Of a stretch of DNA of 36,826 bases, positions 25,171 through 33,354 are shown in pieces (within the stretch, counting starts at the first letter, position 1; every line of letters starts with the position of its first letter). Source of the DNA: Planctomycetaceae bacterium (GTDB taxonomy: Bacteria; Planctomycetota; Planctomycetia; Planctomycetales; Planctomycetaceae); contig JANQRQ010000334.1 in NCBI GenBank assembly GCA_028284485.1, positions 1-36,826 of the forward strand, read 5' to 3'. A model generated the notes under the pieces. The model was not told the DNA's origin. It saw nothing but the letters and a program-made list of their open reading frames with translations, and ran no database searches. The translations under genes were made by a program, and so were the position numbers.

Positions 25171-26190
25171 TCACGATTCGTATTTGGGAATATTCGGTTC
25201 CGCAACCTCTTCGATCAGGCGAGCGATAATATCTTCCGAAGCAAAGCCCTCGGCTTGTGCCTGAAAGTTGGTCGAAATGCGATGCCGCAACACTGGAACG
25301 GCTACTTTTCGAATGTCTTCCAGTGAAACACTGGGCCGCCCGTCCATCGCTGCAACCGCCTTGCCTCCGGCGATAAGGAATTGTCCGGCTCGGGGACCGG
25401 CCCCCCAATCGACCAGGTCACGAATGAATTTGGGCGAAGCACCATCGCTGGGACGAGTTGCCCGCACTAAGCGCGCCACGTAGTTCACCGTCAATGGTGC
25501 CGCTTCAATTTGATTGATTTGCCGTTGCAAATAGACAATCGACTTGGCGGACAACACCTTGCGAATTTCCGGTGCCTCGCCACGTGTCGTCGTCGTGAGG
25601 ATTTCCTCTTCTTCATCCAAGCTGGGATAATCCACTTTCACATTGAACATAAATCGGTCGAGTTGAGCTTCCGGTAGCGGATACGTTCCTTCCTGCTCGA
25701 TCGGGTTTTGCGTGGCGATGACGAAGAAGGGTTCCGGCAGTGGGTAAGTCGTTTGGCCGACCGTTACCTCGCGTTCCTGCATCGACTGCAACAAAGCCGC
25801 CTGAGTTTTGGGTGGTGTGCGGTTGATTTCGTCCGCCAACAAAATGTTGGTAAACACGGGCCCTTTCACAAAGCGGAACTCGCGTTTGCCGCTGTCAGTT
25901 TCGTCAAGCACGTTCGTGCCTGTGATATCGGACGGCATCAGGTCGGGCGTAAATTGAATTCGCTTAAACGCAACATCCAAAATGCGGGCAATCGTGCTGA
26001 CGATTAACGTCTTGGCGAGTCCCGGTACACCAACCAGAAGGCAATGTCCCCCAGTAAAGATCGCCGAAAGAATCTGATCGATAACAACATCCTGACCGAT
26101 GATGACTTTGTGCAATTCTTCGGTCATCAATTCCCGGTGCTTTTTAAATTTATCGAGAAACTCGTCGAAGTCGCGTTTGTCTGCAGCCAA
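25171..26190 (-). CDS. MoxR-family AAA+ ATPase
   Basis: This protein has 339 residues from a TTG start. Walker A is GVPGLAKT at about 54-61, Walker B is ILLADEINR followed by TPPKTQAALLQSMQE, sensor 1 is FVIATQNPIEQEGTYPLPEAQLDRF, and the lid region carries RATRPSDGASPKFIRDLVDWGAGPRAGQ. All are standard MoxR features. I start at the TTG at 26188-26190 (MAADKRDFDEF), preceded by AGGG six bases away. A longer frame to an ATG at 26289 adds a Pro/Ser-rich stretch with no family resemblance, so I reject it. It pairs with the DUF58 gene 54 bases downstream. NAD kinase lies 222 bases upstream. Confidence 0.92.
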   Translation of the reverse strand: MAADKRDFDEFLDKFKKHRELMTEELHKVIIGQDVVIDQILSAIFTGGHCLLVGVPGLAKTLIVSTIARILDVAFKRIQFTPDLMPSDITGTNVLDETDSGKREFRFVKGPVFTNILLADEINRTPPKTQAALLQSMQEREVTVGQTTYPLPEPFFVIATQNPIEQEGTYPLPEAQLDRFMFNVKVDYPSLDEEEEILTTTTRGEAPEIRKVLSAKSIVYLQRQINQIEAAPLTVNYVARLVRATRPSDGASPKFIRDLVDWGAGPRAGQFLIAGGKAVAAMDGRPSVSLEDIRKVAVPVLRHRISTNFQAQAEGFASEDIIARLIEEVAEPNIPKYES

Positions 26191-26412
26191 GATGCACCCT
26201 GCTAACCGGTTAGGTCGTTTTGGATCGGTTGATGTGTACGACAGTGCAGAAGATTCTATAGGGAGTGGCGCGCGTCGGAAAGGGGACACCGCCTGAGAAG
26301 CGCGTTGTTTGAGCCGATCCGCTCAAACAGAACCGGTCTTCCAGCGCGCATCTTTCCAGAGAACCAAATGCAAAACGAAAGATTTCCGAATCGGGATCAA
26401 CCGATAGGCGCA

Positions 26413-27288
26413 TTATTCGTCAGCATCGTCACGTCGTGGTGGCCGGCCTTGTCCTCCCCAGCCCAACTTGCGGTGAAGCGTCGTGTAATAGCTATGCCCA
26501 GGCGTTTTTGCCAATTTGAATGTCACGGGGGCCTTGCGAACGAAGACAACATCGCCCTGACCGATCGGCCGCTGGATTTGCCCATCCACCGCCAGCATGA
26601 CGCCTTCGGGCACGTCGGGAACGGTCAGCGAGAATTCGCAGTCTGCAGAATCGACCAAGGGGCGGTCTGTCAGTGCATGCGGGCAGATGGGAGTGACCAC
26701 AAATGCCTGCAGTTCTTGTCGCAAGATTGGCCCGCCGGCCGACAAGCTGTGGGCCGTCGAACCGACTGGAGTGCTGACAATGACACCGTCACAACTGTAG
26801 GTGGTGACCGATTTGCCGTCGATGGTCAAAGTCACATCGAGCATCGCAAGCGATCCAGCCGACAGAATGGCTGCCTCGTTCAAACCGAGAAAGGTCTCGC
26901 TGGACCCATCCGCCCGGGAGAGAACGCATTCGAACATCAAATGCTCGTGCACATTGTAATTTCGAGATTGGATCTGTCGGAAGCATTCGGGAAACTCTTC
27001 CGGCTGTACATCGGCTAGGAATCCCAGACGCCCCAGATTGACTCCCAGAATCGGTAACTGCCGTCGTCCCAGTTGTCGGCAGGCACGCAGAATCGCACCA
27101 TCGCCGCCGAGCACAATCACCAAATCGGCATCAACGCCGTCGAGATTGACTTCCTGCACGAAACCTGAGGCAACGACCATCGTTTCCGATTGACCGGAGA
27201 GGAACTGCAGCAAATCGTTTCGCGTTCCTTCAACCCGCGCAGATTGATCGCCGGCCAGGAGCACTAACTTGAGAATGGGATTTGGCAT
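26413..27288 (-). CDS. nadK: NAD kinase
   Basis: This 291-residue enzyme phosphorylates NAD to NADP with ATP or polyphosphate. The hallmark GGDG is at 61-64 (DLVIVLGGDGAIL). It is followed by GVNLGRLGFLADV and the second signature DGVIVSTPVGSTAHSLSAGGPIL. The start at ATG 27286-27288 (MPNPILKLVLLAGD) places GGDG at the usual distance from the N-terminus. A longer frame to 27369 adds 27 unrelated residues. The C-terminus ends in an unusual basic/acidic tail (GQGRPPRRDDADE). It faces the AcpH-like gene divergently across 139 bases. This is a housekeeping gene with no clear functional tie to MoxR downstream. Confidence 0.95.
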   Translation of the reverse strand: MPNPILKLVLLAGDQSARVEGTRNDLLQFLSGQSETMVVASGFVQEVNLDGVDADLVIVLGGDGAILRACRQLGRRQLPILGVNLGRLGFLADVQPEEFPECFRQIQSRNYNVHEHLMFECVLSRADGSSETFLGLNEAAILSAGSLAMLDVTLTIDGKSVTTYSCDGVIVSTPVGSTAHSLSAGGPILRQELQAFVVTPICPHALTDRPLVDSADCEFSLTVPDVPEGVMLAVDGQIQRPIGQGDVVFVRKAPVTFKLAKTPGHSYYTTLHRKLGWGGQGRPPRRDDADE

Positions 27289-27427
27289 TTCGCGCCAATA
27301 ACGATATGAGAGGATTTTGACTTGGTAGTACGATTCTGCACAATGGGGTGAATTTACACAACTCGTCACCAGCGGAAACAGAATCGATCAATGCATTTCC
27401 GCTGCTTCGCGAAGTCCCAGAAGTCAC

Positions 27428-28114
27428 ATGAACTATTTCGCCCACGGATTACGATTCGTCGATCAGCCCTACGTCCTCGCCGGAACTGCCATTCCCGATT
27501 GGCTTTCCGTGAGTGACCGCCGGGTAAGAATGCGCGAAAACGCAGTGATGCCGTTTCGGGACGATTCCAATCGCATGACCGCCGATTTGGCCACCGGAAT
27601 ACTCCAACACCTTGACGATGACCAATGGTTCCATCGGACGCGTGTTTTCGTCGAAACTTGCGGCGATTTGGCCAATCTGTTTCGCAACCTGCCGGAAATG
27701 GACGACGGATTTCGCCCAGGATTTTTGGGGCATATTGCCACGGAACTCCTGCTGGATGGCGTGTTGATCGAAACTCAGCCTGAATTGATCGATCGCTATT
27801 ACGATGGCATGGCCGGTGTTGATGCCGATTTTGTCCAGGCCACCGTGAACCAGATGGCCAAACGACCGGCAACGAATCTGGCACGTCTCATACCACGTTT
27901 TCTCGAAGAACAGTTCTTACGTGACTATGTCGAACCATCCCGATTGCTGTTTCGCTTGAATCAAGTGATGCGTCGCATCAAACTGAAGCAACTTCCCGAT
28001 TCAACAATTGATATTCTGCGTTCGGGGCGGGACATCGTTCAGGCCCGCATCGACTCACTGCTCCCCGAGGAACATTTCGCGACGAAGCCGACTCAACAAG
28101 GAACGACACCATGA
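27428..28114 (+). CDS. Acyl carrier protein phosphodiesterase-like (AcpH/DUF479-like) helical protein
   Basis: This 228-residue protein begins MNYFAHGLRFVDQPYVLAGTAIPDWL, close to the AcpH/DUF479 opening (MNYLAHLxLSxxxPExLxGNxxgD). It is all-helical, with GFLGHIATELLLDGVL in the middle (His and Asp in the pattern GHxxxDxxLD of HD-like phosphodiesterases). AcpH removes the phosphopantetheine arm from acyl carrier proteins, but this match is partial and another metal-dependent activity is possible. Its stop overlaps the start of the epimerase-like gene by four bases (ATGA), so the two are coupled. Whether it acts on the cluster ACP at 5162 is unknown; the distance argues against a direct link. 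Confidence 0.5.
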   Translation: MNYFAHGLRFVDQPYVLAGTAIPDWLSVSDRRVRMRENAVMPFRDDSNRMTADLATGILQHLDDDQWFHRTRVFVETCGDLANLFRNLPEMDDGFRPGFLGHIATELLLDGVLIETQPELIDRYYDGMAGVDADFVQATVNQMAKRPATNLARLIPRFLEEQFLRDYVEPSRLLFRLNQVMRRIKLKQLPDSTIDILRSGRDIVQARIDSLLPEEHFATKPTQQGTTP

Positions 28115-28953
28115 AGTACGGAATGAATATGCTGTTGTGGACTGCCGACGTGGACGAGTCCCATTACGGCCTTTTGGAACAAATTAAGGGTTGGGGCTTC
28201 GACGGTGTCGAGTTGCCGATTTTCGATCTCAATATCGAAAAGTTCCAACAGCTCGGCGAAAAACTCGAGTCTCTCGAATTGGAACGGACGGCCGTCACGG
28301 TTTGTACGGCCGAGGCGAATCCCGTCGCCGAAGATGCCGGAATTCGTCAGGCCGGTTTGGACCATCTGAAAAAAGCCGTCGATGTCTGTGCTGCCGTCGG
28401 TTCCCCGTTGCTGTGTGGCCCCATCCATTCCGCGTTGGGCGAGTTCACCGGTAGTGGACCTTCAGCCGACGAATGGGAACGTGGCAAAGAAACACTGGCG
28501 AAAGCAGCCGACCACGCCCAGGAAAACGGCGTGACTCTGGTCGTGGAGTACCTCAATCGATTCGAATGCTATTTTCTGAACTGTGCTGAAGATGCCGCCC
28601 GATTCGTGGGAGAGGTCAATCATCCTCATCTGAGAATGATGTATGATTCGTTTCACGCCAACATTGAAGAAAAAGATATCACCGCCGCCGTTAAAACCTG
28701 CGCTCCGCATCTGCAGCATGTGCACATCTCGGAGAATGATCGATCGACGCCCGGCGAGGGAAACGTCGATTGGGATACAACCTTCGCAGCTTTGAAAGAA
28801 GTCAATTACGACGGCTGGTTGATGATTGAGGCATTCGGGCTCGCGTTGCCTGACCTCGCTGCCGCGACAAAAATCTGGCGCCGCATGTTCCCATCCGAGG
28901 AGCACCTCGCAACCAAGGGGCTGGAATTCATGAAGTCCCGCTGGGAAGTTTAG
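28111..28953 (+). CDS. Ketose 3-epimerase-like sugar isomerase (D-tagatose/D-psicose 3-epimerase family)
   Basis: This 280-residue TIM barrel of the xylose isomerase-like family carries four metal-binding residues: Glu146 (VEYLNRFE), Asp179 (MMYDSFHANIEE), His205 (HVHISEND) and Glu240 (IEAFG). Their spacings (33, 26, 35) equal those of the D-tagatose 3-epimerase metal site (Glu152, Asp185, His211, Glu246 in the Pseudomonas cichorii enzyme, from memory). It should bind Mn2+ or Co2+ and epimerise a ketose at C3. The true sugar may differ, as this family includes many inositol and hydroxypyruvate relatives. It starts inside the stop codon of the AcpH-like gene and converges on the DUF3891 gene with a 19-base gap. 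Confidence 0.88.
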   Translation: MKYGMNMLLWTADVDESHYGLLEQIKGWGFDGVELPIFDLNIEKFQQLGEKLESLELERTAVTVCTAEANPVAEDAGIRQAGLDHLKKAVDVCAAVGSPLLCGPIHSALGEFTGSGPSADEWERGKETLAKAADHAQENGVTLVVEYLNRFECYFLNCAEDAARFVGEVNHPHLRMMYDSFHANIEEKDITAAVKTCAPHLQHVHISENDRSTPGEGNVDWDTTFAALKEVNYDGWLMIEAFGLALPDLAAATKIWRRMFPSEEHLATKGLEFMKSRWEV

Positions 28954-28972
28954 CCGGCATCGTTTAACTCTG

Positions 28973-29761
28973 TTATGCCTCGTCGGCTGAACATCTCAAC
29001 GTCCATCGGATGGTGGCCGGCGTCGCTTCGGAGATCGCATCGTAGAGTTCCTGATCGTCGTGGTAGGGGCGAGCTGCGATCGGAAAACCGGTTGTAGCGA
29101 GGTGAAGTTCTTCGCTCCGGAGAAGCTTCGCAGAAACATCGACTCTGTTGTCGGTGAGAGGCGATAATTGCACAGATTGGCCTGCGGGGGATGTGGTCTC
29201 CAATGGCGCCGGCGACTCCGAACAACATAGCCACAGGCTCACCAAATCGAAGAATTGGACGACACGGTAACCGAATTCAATCAGTCGATCAGGGTCTCGT
29301 TTGTGATCGAGTCGTTTTTGCGACGCTGCACAACATTCCCCCTGAAACTTCTCTTGTTCGCTCAGAAACATATGGAGGGCTCGTTGATCGTCATTTACTT
29401 CCCGTGAAGAAAGAGCACGTACTGCCAAGGCGCAGAAGTGACGGCTGACCCAAACTCCCACCAAGGGATCGATCTGCTGCACGCACTCATCAATGCTTTT
29501 GCGCCAAATCTCCGTGGCTGCGGGGGCAGGCATTTCGCGAAAGTCACGCGGAATACCTGTCGCGGGATCGATCCGCGGTGCGGAATCCCACACCTGCCAA
29601 CCGTCGTCGTGGTGGTGTACTGCTTGCTTCATGAGGGAAATCTCGTCTGCTTCAATCGTCACCGAATCGAACCACCAGCAGTCCGCGATCTCCGCCGCAA
29701 GCTGCGCATGAGCGATCTGTGGAATGATCAACCATTGCTGGGCGTTCTCTCGGCGAATCAT
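28973..29761 (-). CDS. DUF3891 family protein
   Basis: This 262-residue soluble protein starts MIRRENAQQWLIIPQIAHAQLAAEIADCW. It continues with AVHHHDDGWQVWDSAPRIDPATGIPRDFREMP, the pattern that defines DUF3891 (HDxGWxxW...PxLDPxTGxPxxFxxMP). A third His/Arg cluster (VSRHFCALAVRAL) and FFDLVSLWLCC follow. The invariant His-Asp residues suggest a metal-dependent HD-like enzyme, but no function is established for the family. Planctomycete genomes often carry one copy. The upstream 327 bases are the likely promoter region shared divergently with the M1 peptidase. Confidence 0.83.
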   Translation of the reverse strand: MIRRENAQQWLIIPQIAHAQLAAEIADCWWFDSVTIEADEISLMKQAVHHHDDGWQVWDSAPRIDPATGIPRDFREMPAPAATEIWRKSIDECVQQIDPLVGVWVSRHFCALAVRALSSREVNDDQRALHMFLSEQEKFQGECCAASQKRLDHKRDPDRLIEFGYRVVQFFDLVSLWLCCSESPAPLETTSPAGQSVQLSPLTDNRVDVSAKLLRSEELHLATTGFPIAARPYHDDQELYDAISEATPATIRWTLRCSADEA

Positions 29762-30088
29762 GGTGGCACCGTCAGGGGCACGAAACGATCAAGCGAAGTA
29801 CAACACGTCATTCTCCACACCGAGCTGATTTCAGGGAATACGGATCTTTGGAGAGAAGTGGGATCGGGGCGTTTTCCCTTTTCGCCAGATCGCATCTCAG
29901 CAAGCACGACAGGCTAGGGCAGCGATTTGGAGTTACATTGCCGGTGGCGTCAGAAGGGGTGAAGAGACAGGCATTTCAGGCTCTCTCGCCGATCATACTG
30001 CCGTTACCCTTGTCGCATCCCGGTTGGCTCGGGTCTAATGAAACAAAGGGCGATTTAGGTTGACATTAACGATTCTGAAAGACTCCTC
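29762..30088. other. Divergent intergenic region upstream of M1 peptidase
   Basis: This 327-base gap lies between DUF3891 (minus) and the M1 peptidase (plus). TTGACA at about 30060-30065 resembles a -35 box but lies too close to the ATG to leave a good -10. No gene or strong structure was recognised. Confidence 0.35.
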
Positions 30089-32455
30089 ATGGCTAGCCGG
30101 TCTCAGCTGCTGCTCGTTGCGTCAGTAATAACGCTTTGCTTCTCCAGTGCTGTGAATGCGCAGACATTCCAGAATGAGAAGTACGGGCAGGAAGACAAGT
30201 TCCGGCAGCTTGAAGAAATACTGCCGACCCCCAATGTGTACCGCACGGCTTCCGGTGCCCCCGGCTCGGAATACTGGCAACAGCGCGCGAATTATGTCAT
30301 CGACGTCGAACTAGACGACGAAAAACAACGCATCATCGGTTCGGAAACAATCACCTACAGCAACCATTCCCCCGACACACTCTCGTACATCTGGCTTCAA
30401 CTCGACCCGAATATCAATACTCCCGACTCCGATGCCGCGTTAACCGCAACTCCACCGAGTTTCGATCGAATGTCGATCGGCGCACTCGACCGTCTGCTGG
30501 TACGCGAAAGCTTCGATGGTGGCGTCAAAATCAAATCGGTCAAAGACGCATTCAATAATCCACTGGAGCACACGGTTGTTAAAACGATGATGCGTATCGA
30601 ATTGCCAACGCCATTGGCGAGTGGCGAATCGACAAAATTCTCGGTCGCGTGGGAATACAACATCAATAATGCCAAGTTGGTCGGCAGTCGTACCGGTTAC
30701 GAGCACTTCGAGGAAGATAAAAACAACATCTACGAAATGGCCCATTGGTATCCGCGAATGGTAGCCTATACCGACGCGACGGGTTGGCAGCACAAGCAAT
30801 TCCTGGGGCGTGGTGAGTTCACTTTAGAACTGGGCGACTATGTCGTTCGCATTACCGTTCCGAATGACCACGTCGTTACTGCCACGGGAGTGTTGCTGAA
30901 CGATGAGGAAGTGCTAACTGACGAGCAACGGCAGCGACTCAAAGATGCCGAAACGGCAAAGACGCCGGTTTTCATTGTCACACCCGAAGAAGCGAAAAAG
31001 AACGAATCGAACAAGCCGACCGGAAAGAAGACTTGGATATATCAGGCCGACAACGTCCGCGACTTCGCTTTTGCCTCGTCCCGCAAATTCATCTGGGACG
31101 CACAATTGCACAATCTCGAGGGCAATCGTGTGATGGCCATGTCGTTGTATCCCAACGAAGCGGAGCCGTTGTGGAGCAAATATTCCACGCACTCGATCAT
31201 TCATACGCTTAACGTCTACTCCCGATACACGTTCGCCTACCCCTATCCGGTGGCCATTTCGGTGAACGGCCCCATTTACGGCATGGAATATCCCATGATT
31301 TGCTTCAATGGGCCGCGGCCGGAAAAGGACGGCACTTATTCAAAGCGGACAAAGTATTCGTTGATCTCGGTCATCATTCATGAGGTCGGGCACAACTACT
31401 TCCCCATGATCGTCAATTCTGACGAGCGTCAATGGACCTGGATGGACGAGGGGCTCAACACATTCTTGCAGTATCTCGCTGAACAAGAATGGGAAGACGA
31501 TTACCCCTCCCGACGCGGCGAACCGAAAGACATCGTGCCCTATATGCGCAGCCGCAACCAAATGCCGATCATGACGAATTCCGAATCGATCCTGCAATTC
31601 GGTCCGAATGCGTATGCCAAGCCCGCGACGGCCCTCAATATCTTGCGGGAGAGTATTCTGGGACGGGAACTGTTTGACTATGCGTTCAAAGAGTATGCCC
31701 GTCGTTGGATGTTTAAGCGTCCCATGCCGGCCGATTTCTTCCGCACTATGGAAGACGCATCGGGCATCGATCTCGACTGGTTTTGGCGAGGCTGGTTTTA
31801 CACGACCGCACACACCGACATTTCGATCGAGAATTTACGCATTCATACTGTCAAATCGCGAGACCCTGATGTCGAGAACAAATTGCGCCGAGAGGAACGT
31901 GATGACGAGCCGACAACCTTATCCGAGTCGCGCAACAAGGAACTGCCCAAACGCGTCGACGAGTATGAGGAGCTGAAAGATTTCTACAACAGCTTTGACG
32001 ACCTGGAAGTGACCGAAGACGACCGCAAGGCGTTTCAGCGGTTCCTCAAAGGATTAGACGACCATGAGAAAGAGTTGTTGGAATCCAAGCAATACTTCAA
32101 CGTCGTAGAATTGAGAAACATCGGTGGCCTCGTTATGCCGGTTGTTCTCAAGTTCGAATTCGAGGATGACTCATCTCGCGAGGTGCGCATACCCGCTGAA
32201 ATCTGGCGACGCAACAGCGAGAAAGTCTCGAAACTCGTCATTACAAACAAGCCTGTGAAATCGGTGACGCTCGACCCGCATCTCGAAACGGCCGATGTCG
32301 ATTTGACGAACAATCATTTTCCTCGCCGGCCGGTCAAGACACGATTCGAGCTGTTTAAGTCGCAGCAACAATCGAGAAACGAAATGCAAAAGCAAAAGGC
32401 TGCCGAAAAGAAAGCCAATGACGAAAAAGACAAATCCAAGAAGAAAGACAAATAG
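30089..32455 (+). CDS. Secreted M1-family (gluzincin) metallopeptidase
   Basis: The 788-residue protein has a signal peptide at 1-25 (ends SAVNAQ). An N-terminal beta domain follows (YVIDVELDDEKQRIIGSETITYSNHSPD). The catalytic domain has HEVGH at 431-435 and the third ligand Glu454 in WMDEGLNTF, exactly the HExxH-x18-E spacing of M1. YGMEYPMICF precedes it and replaces the GxMEN exopeptidase motif of true aminopeptidases. The missing Asn suggests altered N-terminal recognition. The C-terminal part is a long beta/helical region, and the last 40 residues are rich in Lys, Glu and Gln (QKQKAAEKKANDEKDKSKKK), probably a flexible tail. It should act in the periplasm. The DUF6702 gene follows at 66 bases, a pairing that suggests joint function. 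Confidence 0.92.
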   Translation: MASRSQLLLVASVITLCFSSAVNAQTFQNEKYGQEDKFRQLEEILPTPNVYRTASGAPGSEYWQQRANYVIDVELDDEKQRIIGSETITYSNHSPDTLSYIWLQLDPNINTPDSDAALTATPPSFDRMSIGALDRLLVRESFDGGVKIKSVKDAFNNPLEHTVVKTMMRIELPTPLASGESTKFSVAWEYNINNAKLVGSRTGYEHFEEDKNNIYEMAHWYPRMVAYTDATGWQHKQFLGRGEFTLELGDYVVRITVPNDHVVTATGVLLNDEEVLTDEQRQRLKDAETAKTPVFIVTPEEAKKNESNKPTGKKTWIYQADNVRDFAFASSRKFIWDAQLHNLEGNRVMAMSLYPNEAEPLWSKYSTHSIIHTLNVYSRYTFAYPYPVAISVNGPIYGMEYPMICFNGPRPEKDGTYSKRTKYSLISVIIHEVGHNYFPMIVNSDERQWTWMDEGLNTFLQYLAEQEWEDDYPSRRGEPKDIVPYMRSRNQMPIMTNSESILQFGPNAYAKPATALNILRESILGRELFDYAFKEYARRWMFKRPMPADFFRTMEDASGIDLDWFWRGWFYTTAHTDISIENLRIHTVKSRDPDVENKLRREERDDEPTTLSESRNKELPKRVDEYEELKDFYNSFDDLEVTEDDRKAFQRFLKGLDDHEKELLESKQYFNVVELRNIGGLVMPVVLKFEFEDDSSREVRIPAEIWRRNSEKVSKLVITNKPVKSVTLDPHLETADVDLTNNHFPRRPVKTRFELFKSQQQSRNEMQKQKAAEKKANDEKDKSKKKDK

Positions 32456-32521
32456 CAGCGGCGACCGCTTGCAAAACATTCTTCCGGAGCGATCACCGGT
32501 TATTGTTGGAAAGTCAATCGA

Positions 32522-33070
32522 ATGAGCCGCCCAATGCAATCACTGTTCGGATTATTGACAATACTCTGTGCATGCGCTTCTTCCGCAGAGGCCCATCCGT
32601 TTCATGTCAGCATCGCCGAGGCGAACCGAAATCCCAAAACCGGTAATCTGGAAATCGCGTTAAAGGTCTTTCCCGGCGATCTGGAACGAGCCGTCCGCTT
32701 GAAAACAAAACAACCAGTCGACTTGGACAAAACCAAAAACGTAGACAAATTGATCGTCGAATACCTCAACACGGTGTTTCGAGTGAAATCGGTCGACGGC
32801 AAACGTCGGAAAATCAAATGGGTCGGTAAGGAAGTCACGCTCAAAGATGCCTGGCTTTACTTCGAGATTCCAATCCCCGGCGGATTGGAAGGCGCAGAAC
32901 TCGAATACCGTCTGTTCTTTGAGCTACAGGAAGACCAGGTGAATACGATCAACCTGGTGGACGGCAAACGGGGCAACACTCTGACATTCCATAAAGATCG
33001 CCCCAAGCAAGTCGTCAAACTCGCTGAGCGAAAATCGGAAGCCGCAAAGCGTGAAGCGCCGAAACCGTAG
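32522..33070 (+). CDS. DUF6702 family secreted protein
   Basis: This 182-residue protein has a signal peptide ending near SSAEA (residue about 24), giving a mature start HPFHVSIAEANRNPKTGNLEIALKVFPGDLE. This HPFHVS...LEI..KVF..DLE opening identifies DUF6702. The rest is beta-rich (WLYFEIPIPGG, LEYRLFFELQEDQVN) and ends in a basic tail (KLAERKSEAAKREAPKP). It lies 66 bases after the M1 peptidase in the same orientation, an arrangement I also associate with other bacteria (recalled, not checked). A periplasmic partner or inhibitor of the peptidase is a possible but unproven role. Confidence 0.8.
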   Translation: MSRPMQSLFGLLTILCACASSAEAHPFHVSIAEANRNPKTGNLEIALKVFPGDLERAVRLKTKQPVDLDKTKNVDKLIVEYLNTVFRVKSVDGKRRKIKWVGKEVTLKDAWLYFEIPIPGGLEGAELEYRLFFELQEDQVNTINLVDGKRGNTLTFHKDRPKQVVKLAERKSEAAKREAPKP

Positions 33071-33140
33071 ACGACGCCCGCCCGCTGAACTCGCGGCGTA
33101 GATGCTGAAGACTCGCCACTTCAGCGGGAGTGCGTGGCTC

Positions 33141-33163
33141 CTGCCGAGCGGCGCTACCGGCAG
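33141..33163 (+). terminator. Possible terminator hairpin after the M1/DUF6702 pair
   Basis: CTGCCG (33141-33146) pairs with CGGCAG (33158-33163) around AGCGGCGCTAC, which itself contains AGC/GCT. The hairpin lies 70 bases after the DUF6702 stop and before the PQQ propeller gene. No T-run follows, so it may only be a pause or an RNA-stability element. Confidence 0.3.
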
Positions 33164-33354
33164 TCAGGCCTCTGCCCGCGCGCCTGCACTTTCTGAACGA
33201 GCTGCGCAAAGCCTTCAGGGATTCACGCGATCATCGTTGCCTAGTGCCGGATTTCCGGGTTGCATTCGCTTCAGAATCGAATCTGCGGTACGATTCGTAT
33301 GCGTCAAATCGGCATTTGTTCGCCATCATTGCATTCCTAATAGGTAAGACGACT

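Noticed and set aside
26191..26289. N-terminal extension of MoxR to the ATG at 26289
   Set aside because: The added 33 residues are Pro/Ser-rich, unlike any MoxR N-terminus, and a TTG with an upstream AGGG gives the family length.
33130..33354. N-terminal extension of the second PQQ propeller gene
   Set aside because: The 75 extra residues precede a clear signal peptide starting at the ATG at 33355, with a ribosome-site-like AGGTAAG upstream.
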